Positions 43,105 to 51,228 of a DNA stretch of 64,000 nt are shown here, piece after piece; position 1 is the first letter of the stretch, and each line of letters opens with the position of its first letter. The stretch lies in NCBI RefSeq assembly GCF_001698125.1, contig NZ_CP013854.1, forward strand, positions 5,022,001 to 5,086,000. Direction: 5' to 3'. The notes beneath the pieces are model-generated. The model was given only the letters and a program-made list of their open reading frames with translations. It did no database searches and was not told the origin of the DNA. The translations under genes were made by a program, and so were the position numbers. Source of the DNA: Pseudonocardia sp. HH130630-07. Lineage in GTDB: Bacteria; Actinomycetota; Actinomycetes; Mycobacteriales; Pseudonocardiaceae.

Positions 43105-44001
43105 TCACGGCACCCGGTCCCCGGCGACGTCCGCCACGTGCCGGACGAAGTGCGCGACGTCGGGTGAGGTCGCGCTCTCCGACCAGCCGAGGTGCAGCTC
43201 GCTGGCGGAGACCCCGGTGACCCCGACGACCGCGATCCCCGTCGTCGTCATCTCGGCCAGCAGCGACTCCGCCACGAACCCGATCCCGTGACCGAGCCGG
43301 ATGGACGCGGTGTACTGGGCCGTGTCCGACACCGCCGGTCCCGGCGTCCACTCGTGCGGCGCCAGGTCCGTCGCGGTCCAGAACGCGGTCTCCGACGCGG
43401 TGTTCCCGGCCAGGACGACGACGGCCGCCCCGGCCAGCTCGGCGCGGTCGACCGTGTCCCGGTGCGCCAGCGGGTGCGCGGCCGGGAGCAGGGCGACGCG
43501 GGCGTCGGAGCGGAGCAGCTCGGTGTCGAGCCCGGTGCGGTCGAGCGGGGACCGGACCAGGGTGACGTCGGCGTCGCCGGTCCGGACCTCCTCGACCTGC
43601 ACCGATCCGTCGACGACGGCCCCGCGGGCGGGCAGCCGGGTGCCGCGGGCGGCGTTGTAGGAGGTGACGAGGGTGTCGAGCGCCTCGATGTCACAGCCGC
43701 GCGTGGTGACGCGCAGGTGCTTCGTGGCCCCGCTGTGCCGGCCCGGCCGCGTGATCGCGGTGCGGGCCAGCCGGTCGAGGGCGAGGGCGTCGTCGCGGAA
43801 CACCACGCCCGCCTCGGTGAGCACCGCGCCGCGCCGGCCGCGCTCGAACAGCGGCGAGCCCACCGTCGCCTCGACGGCACGGACCGCCCGGGACAGGGCG
43901 GGCTGGGTCATGCCGAGGCGCCGGGCGGCGGCGGTGAAGGTCCCCTCCTCGGCCACGGCCAGGACGTACCGGAAGTGGCGCAGCTCGATGCCGGTCTCCA
44001 T
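43105..44001 (-). CDS. LysR-family transcriptional regulator
   Basis: 298 residues from ATG 44001. N-terminal winged helix: FTAAARRLGMTQPALSRAV, followed by the linker helix and periplasmic-binding-like effector domain. Divergent from the SDR gene; a 15-bp palindrome with a T-N11-A core lies between them, the usual LysR arrangement, so it probably controls the SDR gene. Confidence 0.87.
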   Translation of the reverse strand: METGIELRHFRYVLAVAEEGTFTAAARRLGMTQPALSRAVRAVEATVGSPLFERGRRGAVLTEAGVVFRDDALALDRLARTAITRPGRHSGATKHLRVTTRGCDIEALDTLVTSYNAARGTRLPARGAVVDGSVQVEEVRTGDADVTLVRSPLDRTGLDTELLRSDARVALLPAAHPLAHRDTVDRAELAGAAVVVLAGNTASETAFWTATDLAPHEWTPGPAVSDTAQYTASIRLGHGIGFVAESLLAEMTTTGIAVVGVTGVSASELHLGWSESATSPDVAHFVRHVADVAGDRVP

Positions 44002-44028
44002 GCCCTCCATCATGCGTGCCGTGCACCG

Positions 44029-44043
44029 ATGCCCGCAGGGCAT
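44029..44043. promoter_or_regulatory. LysR box candidate
   Basis: ATGCCCGCAGGGCAT, a perfect interrupted palindrome with T-N11-A, between a divergent LysR gene and the SDR gene, 28 bp from the LysR start. Confidence 0.5.
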
Positions 44044-44128
44044 GGGTCCGGACCCGGCGGGCCTTGGACGCACCGGCCCCGGCGCGGTCCCCTGGGGTCT
44101 CCAGCGATCCACGAGGGAGACGAGAACG

Positions 44129-45001
44129 ATGCGCAGGGCGGTCGTCACGGGCGGGACCAGGGGTATCGGCGTGCACGTCGCGAGCCGGCTGCGGGAGCAC
44201 GGTCTGGCCGTGACCGTCATCGGCCGGGACGCGGCCCACGGCGCGGACGCGGTGCGCGAGATCGGCGGGGACACCCGGTTCCTGCAGGCCGACCTGTCCT
44301 CGCTGCGCGAGGCCGAGCGGGTCGGGGAGCGCATCGCGGCGGAGGGCCCGCTGCACGTACTGGTCAACAACGCGGGCGGGATGTGGCCGGCTCGGCGGGA
44401 GACGGTCGACGGGTTCGAGGCGAGCTTCGCGCTGAACCACCTGTCACCGGTCGTCCTCACCGCGACGCTGCTCGACGCGCTCCGGGCGGGCGCGCCCAGC
44501 CGGATCGTCGACGTCACGTCGTCGTCGATCACGACGGCGGTGCTCGACGGGCTGCCGTCCTACGACGCGGTGGAGCAGGACGGGGAGCACCACGGCATGG
44601 CCGTCGCCGGCCGGGCCAAGCTCGCGCACCTGGCGCACAACCAGGACCTGGCCCGGGAGCTGGCGGCCGACGGCGTCACGGTGCTCGCCGCCGACCCGCT
44701 CGGTCCTGCCGCGGCGGCGACACCGAACGCGGCGGAGATGACCCCGGAGATCCTGCCGCCGGCCCTGCGGCACCTGTGGGAGCAGATCCAGGACGGCCTG
44801 CGGCCCGCGTCGGAGGTCGTCGATCCGATCGTCGCGGCGGCGGTCGACCCGGCGTTCGACGGCCGGGCGGGCCTGGTGCTCGGCCCGGACGGCGTGCCGT
44901 CGCAGGACCTGCTGCGGTTCGTGACCCCGGAGGTGTCGGCGTCGGCCGGGGCGCTGACCCGGCGGGTGCTGGCCGGGCGGACGGACCCGGCCCGCGCCTG
45001 A
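44129..45001 (+). CDS. Short-chain dehydrogenase/reductase, atypical active site
   Basis: 290 residues from ATG 44129. Cofactor motif TGGTRGIGVHVASRL and VNNAGG are present. In the catalytic YxxxK position the sequence is MAVAGRAKLAHLAHNQ: the Lys is there but Tyr is replaced by Ala. It resembles the retinol-dehydrogenase/WW-oxidoreductase SDR group in overall layout. Whether it is catalytic is doubtful. Lies between two LysR genes beside the hydroxyquinol pathway. Confidence 0.8.
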   Translation: MRRAVVTGGTRGIGVHVASRLREHGLAVTVIGRDAAHGADAVREIGGDTRFLQADLSSLREAERVGERIAAEGPLHVLVNNAGGMWPARRETVDGFEASFALNHLSPVVLTATLLDALRAGAPSRIVDVTSSSITTAVLDGLPSYDAVEQDGEHHGMAVAGRAKLAHLAHNQDLARELAADGVTVLAADPLGPAAAATPNAAEMTPEILPPALRHLWEQIQDGLRPASEVVDPIVAAAVDPAFDGRAGLVLGPDGVPSQDLLRFVTPEVSASAGALTRRVLAGRTDPARA

Positions 45002-45013
45002 CGAGCAGGGGCC

Positions 45014-45937
45014 CTACCCGCCGAGGACGTTCGGTTCGGGGGTGGACAGCGCCGCGCGCAGGAACCGCTGCAGGACCGGGTTGTCATCGTCCGGGCGCCA
45101 GCAGACCCCGGTCTCGACGACGCCGGTGTGCTGGCGCAGCGGGCGTGCGACGAGCCCGGTGGGCAGGTGCGCGGCGTGCTGGGCGGGGAGCAGGCAGTAG
45201 GCGTCGCCTGCGGCCTGCACCATCGCGAGTGCCTGGACCACCGATCCGACCGGGACCGACCGGGCGGCGGTGCCGCCCGCGGCGCCCACGTGCGCGGCGA
45301 GGGCCTCGCCCGCCTGCTCGCCCAGCTCGACCCGCAGCGACGGCGCGGCCGCGAGGTCCAGCGGCTCCCGCGGGGCGGCGTCCCCGCCGGCGGGCACCAC
45401 TGCGACCAGGGGTTCACGTGCGACGACGGCGATCTCCAGCCCGCGGGCCCTGGCCGGCGGGTGCCGTACCGCTCCCGGCGCGGACGGCGGCAGGTGCACC
45501 AGCCCGGCGTGGGCGAGGTGCTGGTGGACCTGTTCGACGGCGTAGCGGTCCGGGCCGCAGTCGAGCCGGACGTCGACGCCGGGGCCCAGCTCACCGCCGG
45601 TGGTCAGGCGGGCGAGCAGGTGCGGCGACGTCGAGTGGCCCGCGACGACGGCCAGACGCCCCCGGGTCCCCCGGCCGACGGTGCGGACGGTCTCCGCGGC
45701 GTCGCCGATCTCGGCCAGCACCCGGCGGGCCCGCAGCGCCAGCTCGCGACCGGCGGCGGTCAGCTCGATCCCGCGGCCGTGCCGGACCAGCAGCGCGACG
45801 CCCAGCTCCCGCTCCAGGTTCTGCAACCGCACGGTGAGCGGCGGCTGCGTCATGTGCAGGGCCACCGCGGCGCGGCTGACGGACCCCTCGTCGGCGACGG
45901 CCAAGAAGCACTCCAGCGCGCGGACATCCATTCGCAC
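45014..45937 (-). CDS. LysR-family regulator of the hydroxyquinol genes
   Basis: 307 residues. Helix-turn-helix VSRAAVALHMTQPPLTVRLQ (Q-P-P-L rather than Q-P-A-L), effector domain beyond residue 90. Divergent from the flavin monooxygenase gene with 95 bp between; that gap has a T-N11-A palindrome. Likely activates the monooxygenase and fusion genes in response to a pathway intermediate. Confidence 0.87.
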   Translation of the reverse strand: MRMDVRALECFLAVADEGSVSRAAVALHMTQPPLTVRLQNLERELGVALLVRHGRGIELTAAGRELALRARRVLAEIGDAAETVRTVGRGTRGRLAVVAGHSTSPHLLARLTTGGELGPGVDVRLDCGPDRYAVEQVHQHLAHAGLVHLPPSAPGAVRHPPARARGLEIAVVAREPLVAVVPAGGDAAPREPLDLAAAPSLRVELGEQAGEALAAHVGAAGGTAARSVPVGSVVQALAMVQAAGDAYCLLPAQHAAHLPTGLVARPLRQHTGVVETGVCWRPDDDNPVLQRFLRAALSTPEPNVLGG

Positions 45938-45962
45938 AGCCTATGGCCGCCCGCGGCGATCG

Positions 45963-45977
45963 GTATTGGACGAATAC
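45963..45977. promoter_or_regulatory. LysR box upstream of the monooxygenase gene
   Basis: GTATTGGACGAATAC: arms GTATT/AATAC around 5 bp, with T-N11-A core, an AT-rich island in GC-rich DNA, 26 bp from the LysR start and 56 bp before the monooxygenase ATG. Confidence 0.55.
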
Positions 45978-46032
45978 GTCGGCGGGGCCCGACACTCGAC
46001 CCACAGCACCGCAGCTGGAGAGACGAGGCAGC

Positions 46033-47805
46033 ATGAACGAGAGCCGAACCACCGCGGACGACATGCTGACCACCGACGTCCTGATCATCGGCAGCGGCCC
46101 GGCCGGAGCGTCGATGGCGCTGTTCCTGGCGACCTACGGGATCGACCACATCGTCGTCACCAAGTACCGGTGGACGGCGAACACGCCGCGCGCGCACATC
46201 ACCAACCAGCGCACCGTGGAGATCTTCCGCGACATGGGCGTCGAGGACGACGTCCGCTCCCAGGGCGTGCCGTCGCACATGATGGGCGAGACGGTGTTCT
46301 GCACCAGCCTGACCGGCGACGAGATCGGCCGGGTCCGCTCCTGGGGCAACCATCCGGCGCGCCGGGCGGACTACACGCTCGCCAGCCCGGTGGAGAACTG
46401 CGACCTGCCGCAGACGCTGCTGGAGCCGATCGTCATCGGGCACGCCGCGGAGCGGGGCAGCCGGATCCGCTTCGACACCGAGTACGTCGGGCTGGAGCAG
46501 GACGACACCGGGGTCGTGGTCACCGTCCGGGACCGGCTGTCCGGGCACACCTACGCGATCCGGGCGAGGTACGTGATCGGCGCCGACGGCGGGCGCAGCG
46601 TGATCGCCCGGGACGTCGGGCTGCCGTTCGAGGGCCGGATGGACGTGGCCGGGTCGATGAACATCGTGTTCCACGCCGACCTGAGCCGGTTCGTGGAGAA
46701 GCGCCCGAGCGTCCTCTACTGGGTCGTGCAGCCGGGCTCGGACATCGGCGGGATCGGGATGGGCCTGGTCCGCATGGTCCGGCCCTGGGACGAGTGGCTG
46801 ATCGTGTGGGGCTACGACATCGACGGGCCGCCCCCGCAGGTCGACGACGCCATGGCGACCAAGGTGGTGCACGACCTCATCGGCGACGACACCGTGCCGG
46901 TCACCATCCGGTCGACCTCGCTGTGGGGGAACAACAAGATGTACGCGACCCGCTACCGCGCGGGCCGGGTGTTCTGCGCCGGGGACGCGGTGCACCGGCA
47001 CCCGCCGTCGAACGGGCTCGGCTCGAACACCTCGATCCAGGACTCCTACAACCTGGCCTGGAAGCTCGCGCTGGTCCTGAAGGGCCAGGCGGGGGAGGCG
47101 CTGCTCGACAGCTACGACGCCGAGCGGGCCCCGGTCGGCAGGCAGATCGTGCTGCGGGCCAACCGGTCCATCGAGGAGTTCGGGCCGATCTTCGACGCGC
47201 TCGGCGTCACCGGTACCTCGGACCCCGGGGAGCAGCTGGCCGCCATGGCGGCGCGCGGCGAGAACACCCCGGAGGCGGCCGCGCAGCGGGTCGCCCTGCG
47301 CACGGCGCTGGAGACGAAGGACTACGAGTTCAACGCGCACGGCGTGGAACTCGGCCAGCGCTACCGGTCGGGCGCGGTGGTCCCGGACGGCACGGAGGAG
47401 CCGGCCCACGACCGGGACCCGGAACTCTTCTACCACGCCACCACCTGGCCGGGGGCCCGGCTGCCGCACTGCTGGCTGGGCCGCGGCCAGGACCGGGTGA
47501 GCACCCACGACGTCACCGGCAAGGGCCGTTTCGCGCTGCTCACCGGCATCTCGGGGGAGGACTGGATCCCGGCGGCGGCGCAGGTGTCGGCCCGGTTCGG
47601 CATCGAAATCGACGCCCACGTGATCGGCCCCGGCCGGGACCTGACCGACCTCTACGACGACTGGTCCCGGCTGCGCGAGGTCACCGAGTCGGGCTGCGTG
47701 CTCGTGCGCCCGGACGCCCACGTCGCCTGGCGCTCGCACCGGCTCCCCGACGACCCGGCGGCCGAGCTGGGCGCGGCACTCGCCGCCGTCCTCGCCCGGC
47801 CCTGA
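46033..47805 (+). CDS. FAD-dependent phenol hydroxylase (TfdB-like)
   Basis: 590 residues, the length of 2,4-dichlorophenol 6-monooxygenase-type enzymes. FAD motif VLIIGSGPAGASMALFLATY, DG motif YVIGADGGRSVIARD, and GDAVHRHPPSNGLGSNTSIQD with the family's P-P-S-N-G-L-G-S-N-T. It uses NAD(P)H and O2 to ortho-hydroxylate a phenol. The next gene opens and reduces the hydroxyquinol ring, so the likely product here is hydroxyquinol (or a substituted catechol). Start at ATG 46033 with GAGGCAGC upstream. Confidence 0.87.
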   Translation: MNESRTTADDMLTTDVLIIGSGPAGASMALFLATYGIDHIVVTKYRWTANTPRAHITNQRTVEIFRDMGVEDDVRSQGVPSHMMGETVFCTSLTGDEIGRVRSWGNHPARRADYTLASPVENCDLPQTLLEPIVIGHAAERGSRIRFDTEYVGLEQDDTGVVVTVRDRLSGHTYAIRARYVIGADGGRSVIARDVGLPFEGRMDVAGSMNIVFHADLSRFVEKRPSVLYWVVQPGSDIGGIGMGLVRMVRPWDEWLIVWGYDIDGPPPQVDDAMATKVVHDLIGDDTVPVTIRSTSLWGNNKMYATRYRAGRVFCAGDAVHRHPPSNGLGSNTSIQDSYNLAWKLALVLKGQAGEALLDSYDAERAPVGRQIVLRANRSIEEFGPIFDALGVTGTSDPGEQLAAMAARGENTPEAAAQRVALRTALETKDYEFNAHGVELGQRYRSGAVVPDGTEEPAHDRDPELFYHATTWPGARLPHCWLGRGQDRVSTHDVTGKGRFALLTGISGEDWIPAAAQVSARFGIEIDAHVIGPGRDLTDLYDDWSRLREVTESGCVLVRPDAHVAWRSHRLPDDPAAELGAALAAVLARP

Positions 47806-47846
47806 CCGGCCCGGACCCGCCCGGCCGCGTACGGAAAGGATCTCCG

Positions 47847-49775
47847 ATGGACCAGTTCGACCTCACGACCCTCCCGTCGCGCATCGTGTTCGGCCGCGGG
47901 ACGCTCGACCGGACCGCGGAGGAGGTGCGCAGGCTGGGGCGGTCCCGGGTGCTGCTGCTCGCCACCCCGGAGCTGGCCGCGACCGGCGACCGGGTGGCTG
48001 CGGTCCTGGGCGGGCTGCTCGCCGGGCGTTTCGACGGCGCCGTCGTGCACACCCCGGTCGCGGTCACCGAGCAGGCACTGCTGGAGCTGCAGCGGACCGG
48101 CGCGGACTGCGTCGTCGCGGTCGGCGGCGGCTCGACGACCGGGCTGGCGAAGGCGCTGGCCGTCCGCACCGGCGTCGACCAGGTCGTGCTGCCCACCACC
48201 TACGCCGGTTCGGAGGTGACCCCGGTCCTCGGGGAGACCGAGGACGGGGTGAAGACGACCCGGTCGGATCCCGCCGTCCTGCCGGAGACGGTCGTCTACG
48301 ACGTGGAGCTGTCGGCCGGTCTCCCGCGGGCGATCGCGGTGACCAGCGCGGTCAACGCGCTGGCGCACGCCGTCGAGGCGCTGTACTCCGCGCAGGCCAA
48401 CCCGGTCACCGACGGGATGGCGCTCGACGCGGTCGAGCTGCTCACCGGCGGTCTGCGGGCGCTCGCCGACGGCACCGACGATCTCGGCGTCCGGTCCGGG
48501 CTGCTGCGCGGCGCGTGGCTCGCCGGGACCTGTCTCGGGACGGTCGGCATGGGGCTGCACCACAAGCTCTGCCACACCCTGGGCGGCTCCTTCGACCTGC
48601 CGCACGCGCCGGTGCACACCGTCGTGCTGCCGCACGCGATGGCCTACAACGCCGCCGCGGTGCCGGAGGTCATGGACCGGATCGCGGCGCGCATGGGCGT
48701 CGCCGACGCCCCCGGCGCGGTCCACGACCTCGTCCGGGCGGCGGGCGGCCCGACGTCGCTGGCCGCGATCGGGATGCCCGCCGACGGGCTGGACCGGGCG
48801 GCCGAGCTGGCCACGGCCGCGCCGTACCCGAACCCGGCCCCGGTCACCCGGGACGGGATCCGCGCGCTGCTCGACCGGGCCCAGCGCGGTGACCGCCCGG
48901 CGGCGGTCCCCGGTCTCCGCGGCGCGGTCGCCGGCCTCACCGAGCAGGTCACGCGATCGTTCGACGCGGACCGCGCCCCCCGCGCGACGGTCCTGCTGCG
49001 GGACCTCGTCCGCCGGTTGCACGGCTTCGCCGTCGACAACGACCTGACCCAGCAGGAGTGGCAGACCGGCATCGACTTCCTCACCCGGGCCGGTCACATC
49101 ACCACCGACACCCGCCAGGAGTTCATCCTGCTGTCGGACACGCTGGGCCTGTCCAGCGTCATCGACCTGCTCACGAACTCCCGGACGCCGGACAGCACGT
49201 CGTCGGCGGTGCTCGGCCCGTTCTACGTGGCGGACCCGCCGGAGCTCGCGCAGGGCACCGACATCTCGGCGGGGCTGCCCGGGGTGCCGCTGCACGCCGA
49301 CCTCACCGTGACCGACACCCGGGGGACACCGCTGGCGGGCGCGGTCGTCGACGTCTGGCAGTCCGACGACGACGGCTTCTACGACGTGCAGCAGCCCGAC
49401 CTGGAGGGACCCGTCCTGCGCGGACGGCTGCGCACCGACGGCGACGGCCGGCTCCGCTTCCGGTCGATCCTGCCCTCGGAGTACCCGATCCCGACCGACG
49501 GCCCGGTCGGCGGACTGCTGGCGGCGACCGGGCGGCACCCGTACCGGGCGCCGCACCTGCACGTCCTGATCGACGCCCCGGGCCACCGCAGGCTGGTGAC
49601 GCAGCTGTTCGTGCGCGGCGGGCGGCACCTGGACTCCGACGCCGTCTTCGGGGTGAAGGACGACCTGATCGTCGACTTCGTGCCGCGCACCGGCCCGATG
49701 CCCGACGGGACGGATCCCGGGGGCGAGTGGCGGGAGCTGTCGTTCACCTTCGAGGTGCAGCCGGAGGACGGGTGA
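47847..49775 (+). CDS. Fusion: maleylacetate reductase + hydroxyquinol 1,2-dioxygenase
   Basis: One open frame of 642 residues, no stop between the parts. Residues 1 to about 355 are an iron-alcohol-dehydrogenase-fold maleylacetate reductase: VAVGGGSTTGLAKALAV (NAD(P)H site), PTTYAGSEVTPVLGET, GLHHKLCHTLGG. From about 365 an intradiol dioxygenase follows: N-terminal helical cap (DLTQQEWQTGIDFLTRAGH), then Fe(III) ligands Tyr in VLGPFYVADPP, Tyr in ILPSEYPIPTDG and two His in YRAPHLHVLID. The dioxygenase converts hydroxyquinol to maleylacetate and the reductase makes 3-oxoadipate, so successive steps sit in one chain. ATG 47847 is preceded by GGAAAGGA, 41 bp after the monooxygenase. Confidence 0.92.
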   Translation: MDQFDLTTLPSRIVFGRGTLDRTAEEVRRLGRSRVLLLATPELAATGDRVAAVLGGLLAGRFDGAVVHTPVAVTEQALLELQRTGADCVVAVGGGSTTGLAKALAVRTGVDQVVLPTTYAGSEVTPVLGETEDGVKTTRSDPAVLPETVVYDVELSAGLPRAIAVTSAVNALAHAVEALYSAQANPVTDGMALDAVELLTGGLRALADGTDDLGVRSGLLRGAWLAGTCLGTVGMGLHHKLCHTLGGSFDLPHAPVHTVVLPHAMAYNAAAVPEVMDRIAARMGVADAPGAVHDLVRAAGGPTSLAAIGMPADGLDRAAELATAAPYPNPAPVTRDGIRALLDRAQRGDRPAAVPGLRGAVAGLTEQVTRSFDADRAPRATVLLRDLVRRLHGFAVDNDLTQQEWQTGIDFLTRAGHITTDTRQEFILLSDTLGLSSVIDLLTNSRTPDSTSSAVLGPFYVADPPELAQGTDISAGLPGVPLHADLTVTDTRGTPLAGAVVDVWQSDDDGFYDVQQPDLEGPVLRGRLRTDGDGRLRFRSILPSEYPIPTDGPVGGLLAATGRHPYRAPHLHVLIDAPGHRRLVTQLFVRGGRHLDSDAVFGVKDDLIVDFVPRTGPMPDGTDPGGEWRELSFTFEVQPEDG

Positions 49776-49781
49776 CGGGCA

Positions 49782-49991
49782 CTATCCGGTGAGCTCGCCG
49801 TTCGAGACGCCGCCGACGAAGGCCCGCCACTCGGCCGGGGCGAAGCTCAGGACCGGGCCGGTGCGGTCCTTGCTGTCGCGGACGTAGACGAGCCCGTTCG
49901 CGTCGATCAGGTTGTCGGCGATCTCGACGCAATTGCCGCCGTTGTTGCTACGAGTGCTCTTGCGCCAGATGGCGCCGTCGATCTCATTCAT
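49782..49991 (-). CDS. DUF397 protein
   Basis: 69 residues: AIWRKSTRSNNGGNCVEIAD, VRDSKDRTGPVLSFAPAEWRAF. Small partner protein usually found directly after an XRE/DUF5753 regulator in actinobacteria. Its ATG overlaps the end of the truncated regulator gene. Confidence 0.9.
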   Translation of the reverse strand: MNEIDGAIWRKSTRSNNGGNCVEIADNLIDANGLVYVRDSKDRTGPVLSFAPAEWRAFVGGVSNGELTG

Positions 49992-50208
49992 TTCCCAGTT
50001 CCTCCCGGGCTACGGTCAGTCTGTCGCGGGTCCGGTCCTCGTCGAGCGCGCGGCTCTGCAGGTCGTTCCACACGAGGTGGTAGGCGGCGACCTCCTCGGG
50101 CTTGTTGAGGTACATCGCCCCGGTCAGGGTCTCGGCGTAGACGAGCGGCGGTTCGAGGACCTCACCGCCATGCGGTGCTTGCGGGAAATCCAGGAACGCG
50201 AACGAACT
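49984..50208 (-). pseudogene. XRE/DUF5753 regulator, C-terminal fragment
   Basis: 74 residues remain from the IS boundary: FAFLDFPQAPHGGEVLE, PPLVYAETLTGAMYLNKPEE, VAAYHLVWNDLQ. This is the end of the DUF5753 ligand-like domain. The helix-turn-helix half is not found on the other side of the IS, where the bases read instead into a short frame preceded by AGGAGG, so the gene was already rearranged. Confidence 0.75.
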
Positions 50209-50760
50209 AGGGTGTGTCTCCCAATGCGCGGAGCCAGGTGACGATTGCCTTCAGGACGGCGCCGCCGCGGAAGGTCAGGGCGAGCTTGTCGTAACGGGTG
50301 GCCAGCCCGCGCCACTGCTTGACGTGGCAGAACCCGCGCTCGACGACGTTGCGGTTTCGGTAGTCGACCGGATCGAATGCGGGCGGTCGGCCGCCGCGTG
50401 AGCCCCGTCGTTTGCGGTGTCCCTGCTGGTCAGAGGGCTCCGGAATGACAGCGATGATCCGGCGCTCGCGCAGGTGCCGGCGGATCGCGCGTGAGGAGTA
50501 GGCCTTGTCCGCGCGCACGCGTTCAGGCCGGGTCCGGGGTCGTCCCGGGCCCGGTCGGGCGATGCTCAGGCGCGCCATCAGGTGCGGAAACATTGGCGAG
50601 TCGCCGCCCTGGCCGGGGCCGAGGAGGACCACCAGCGGGCGGCCGTGCCCGTCAACGAGCTGGTGGATCTTCGTCGACAGCCCTCCGCGGGACCGTCCCA
50701 GCGCGTGATCTGCTGGTTCGGCGAGCAGATTCGTGTAGTTCGATCCGGCCCCCTGTGTCG
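50207..50760 (-). CDS. IS5 transposase OrfB (C1)
   Basis: C-terminal DDE half read from the frameshift zone near 50750: DHALGRSRGGLSTKIHQLVD, RVRADKAYSSRAIRRHL with the second Asp, NVVERGFCHVKQWRGLATRYD with the Glu. Its stop TAG uses the duplicated TA. Confidence 0.85.
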
Positions 50761-51151
50761 CGCTTGAGGGTCGCGGCGTGCTGGTGGGCACGGATGATCG
50801 TGGAGTCCACGCTGACCGCCCACCCGAGCACCTCGGCGGCGTCGGCCTCGACCAGAAGAGCAGCCAGGATGTGGTCCCAGGTGCCGTCGCCGCTGTAGCG
50901 GCGGTGCCGCTTCCACAACGTCTGCCACGGCCCGAACTCGGCTGGGACGTCGCGCCAGGGAAGCCCGCACCGATACCGGTAGATGATCCCCTCGAGCACC
51001 CGGCGGTCATCGCGGAACGGGCGCCCGCGACGACCCTCGGAGGAGGGCAACAGCGGCGCCAGACGGGCCCACTGGGCATCAGTCAGGACAGCGGTACGCG
51101 GCACCGATCAAGCATCGCGCACCCCGCTCCGCCTATCTGGGAGACACGCCC
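50210..51151 (-). mobile_element. IS5-family (IS427-like) element, copy C1
   Basis: 942 bp with ends GGGTGTGTCTCCC and (complement) GGGCGTGTCTCCC; TA duplicated at 50208-50209 and 51152-51153. Nearly identical to C2 at 53202-54143 and in the same orientation, but a different element from that at 23343. Confidence 0.9.
50652..51104 (-). CDS. IS5 transposase OrfA (C1)
   Basis: 150 residues: VLTDAQWARLAPLLPSSEG, LPWRDVPAEFGPWQTLWKRH and the first catalytic Asp in WAVSVDSTIIRAHQHAA. The last part overlaps OrfB in another frame; a programmed frameshift would yield the full transposase. Confidence 0.88.
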   Translation of the reverse strand: MPRTAVLTDAQWARLAPLLPSSEGRRGRPFRDDRRVLEGIIYRYRCGLPWRDVPAEFGPWQTLWKRHRRYSGDGTWDHILAALLVEADAAEVLGWAVSVDSTIIRAHQHAATLKRDTGGRIELHESARRTSRSRAGTVPRRAVDEDPPAR

Positions 51152-51228
51152 TAGTCGTGGCTGTCGGTGGCACGACGACCTCCTGCGGATCGGGCGGGGC
51201 CGGGCGGCGCGGACGGGGTGGTGCGGCG

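Noticed and set aside
45600-47846. In-frame extension of the reductase–dioxygenase fusion upstream through the monooxygenase gene
   Set aside because: The frame is merely open; it overlaps a clear FAD monooxygenase in another frame, and ATG 47847 has a good ribosome-binding site at the family's N-terminus.
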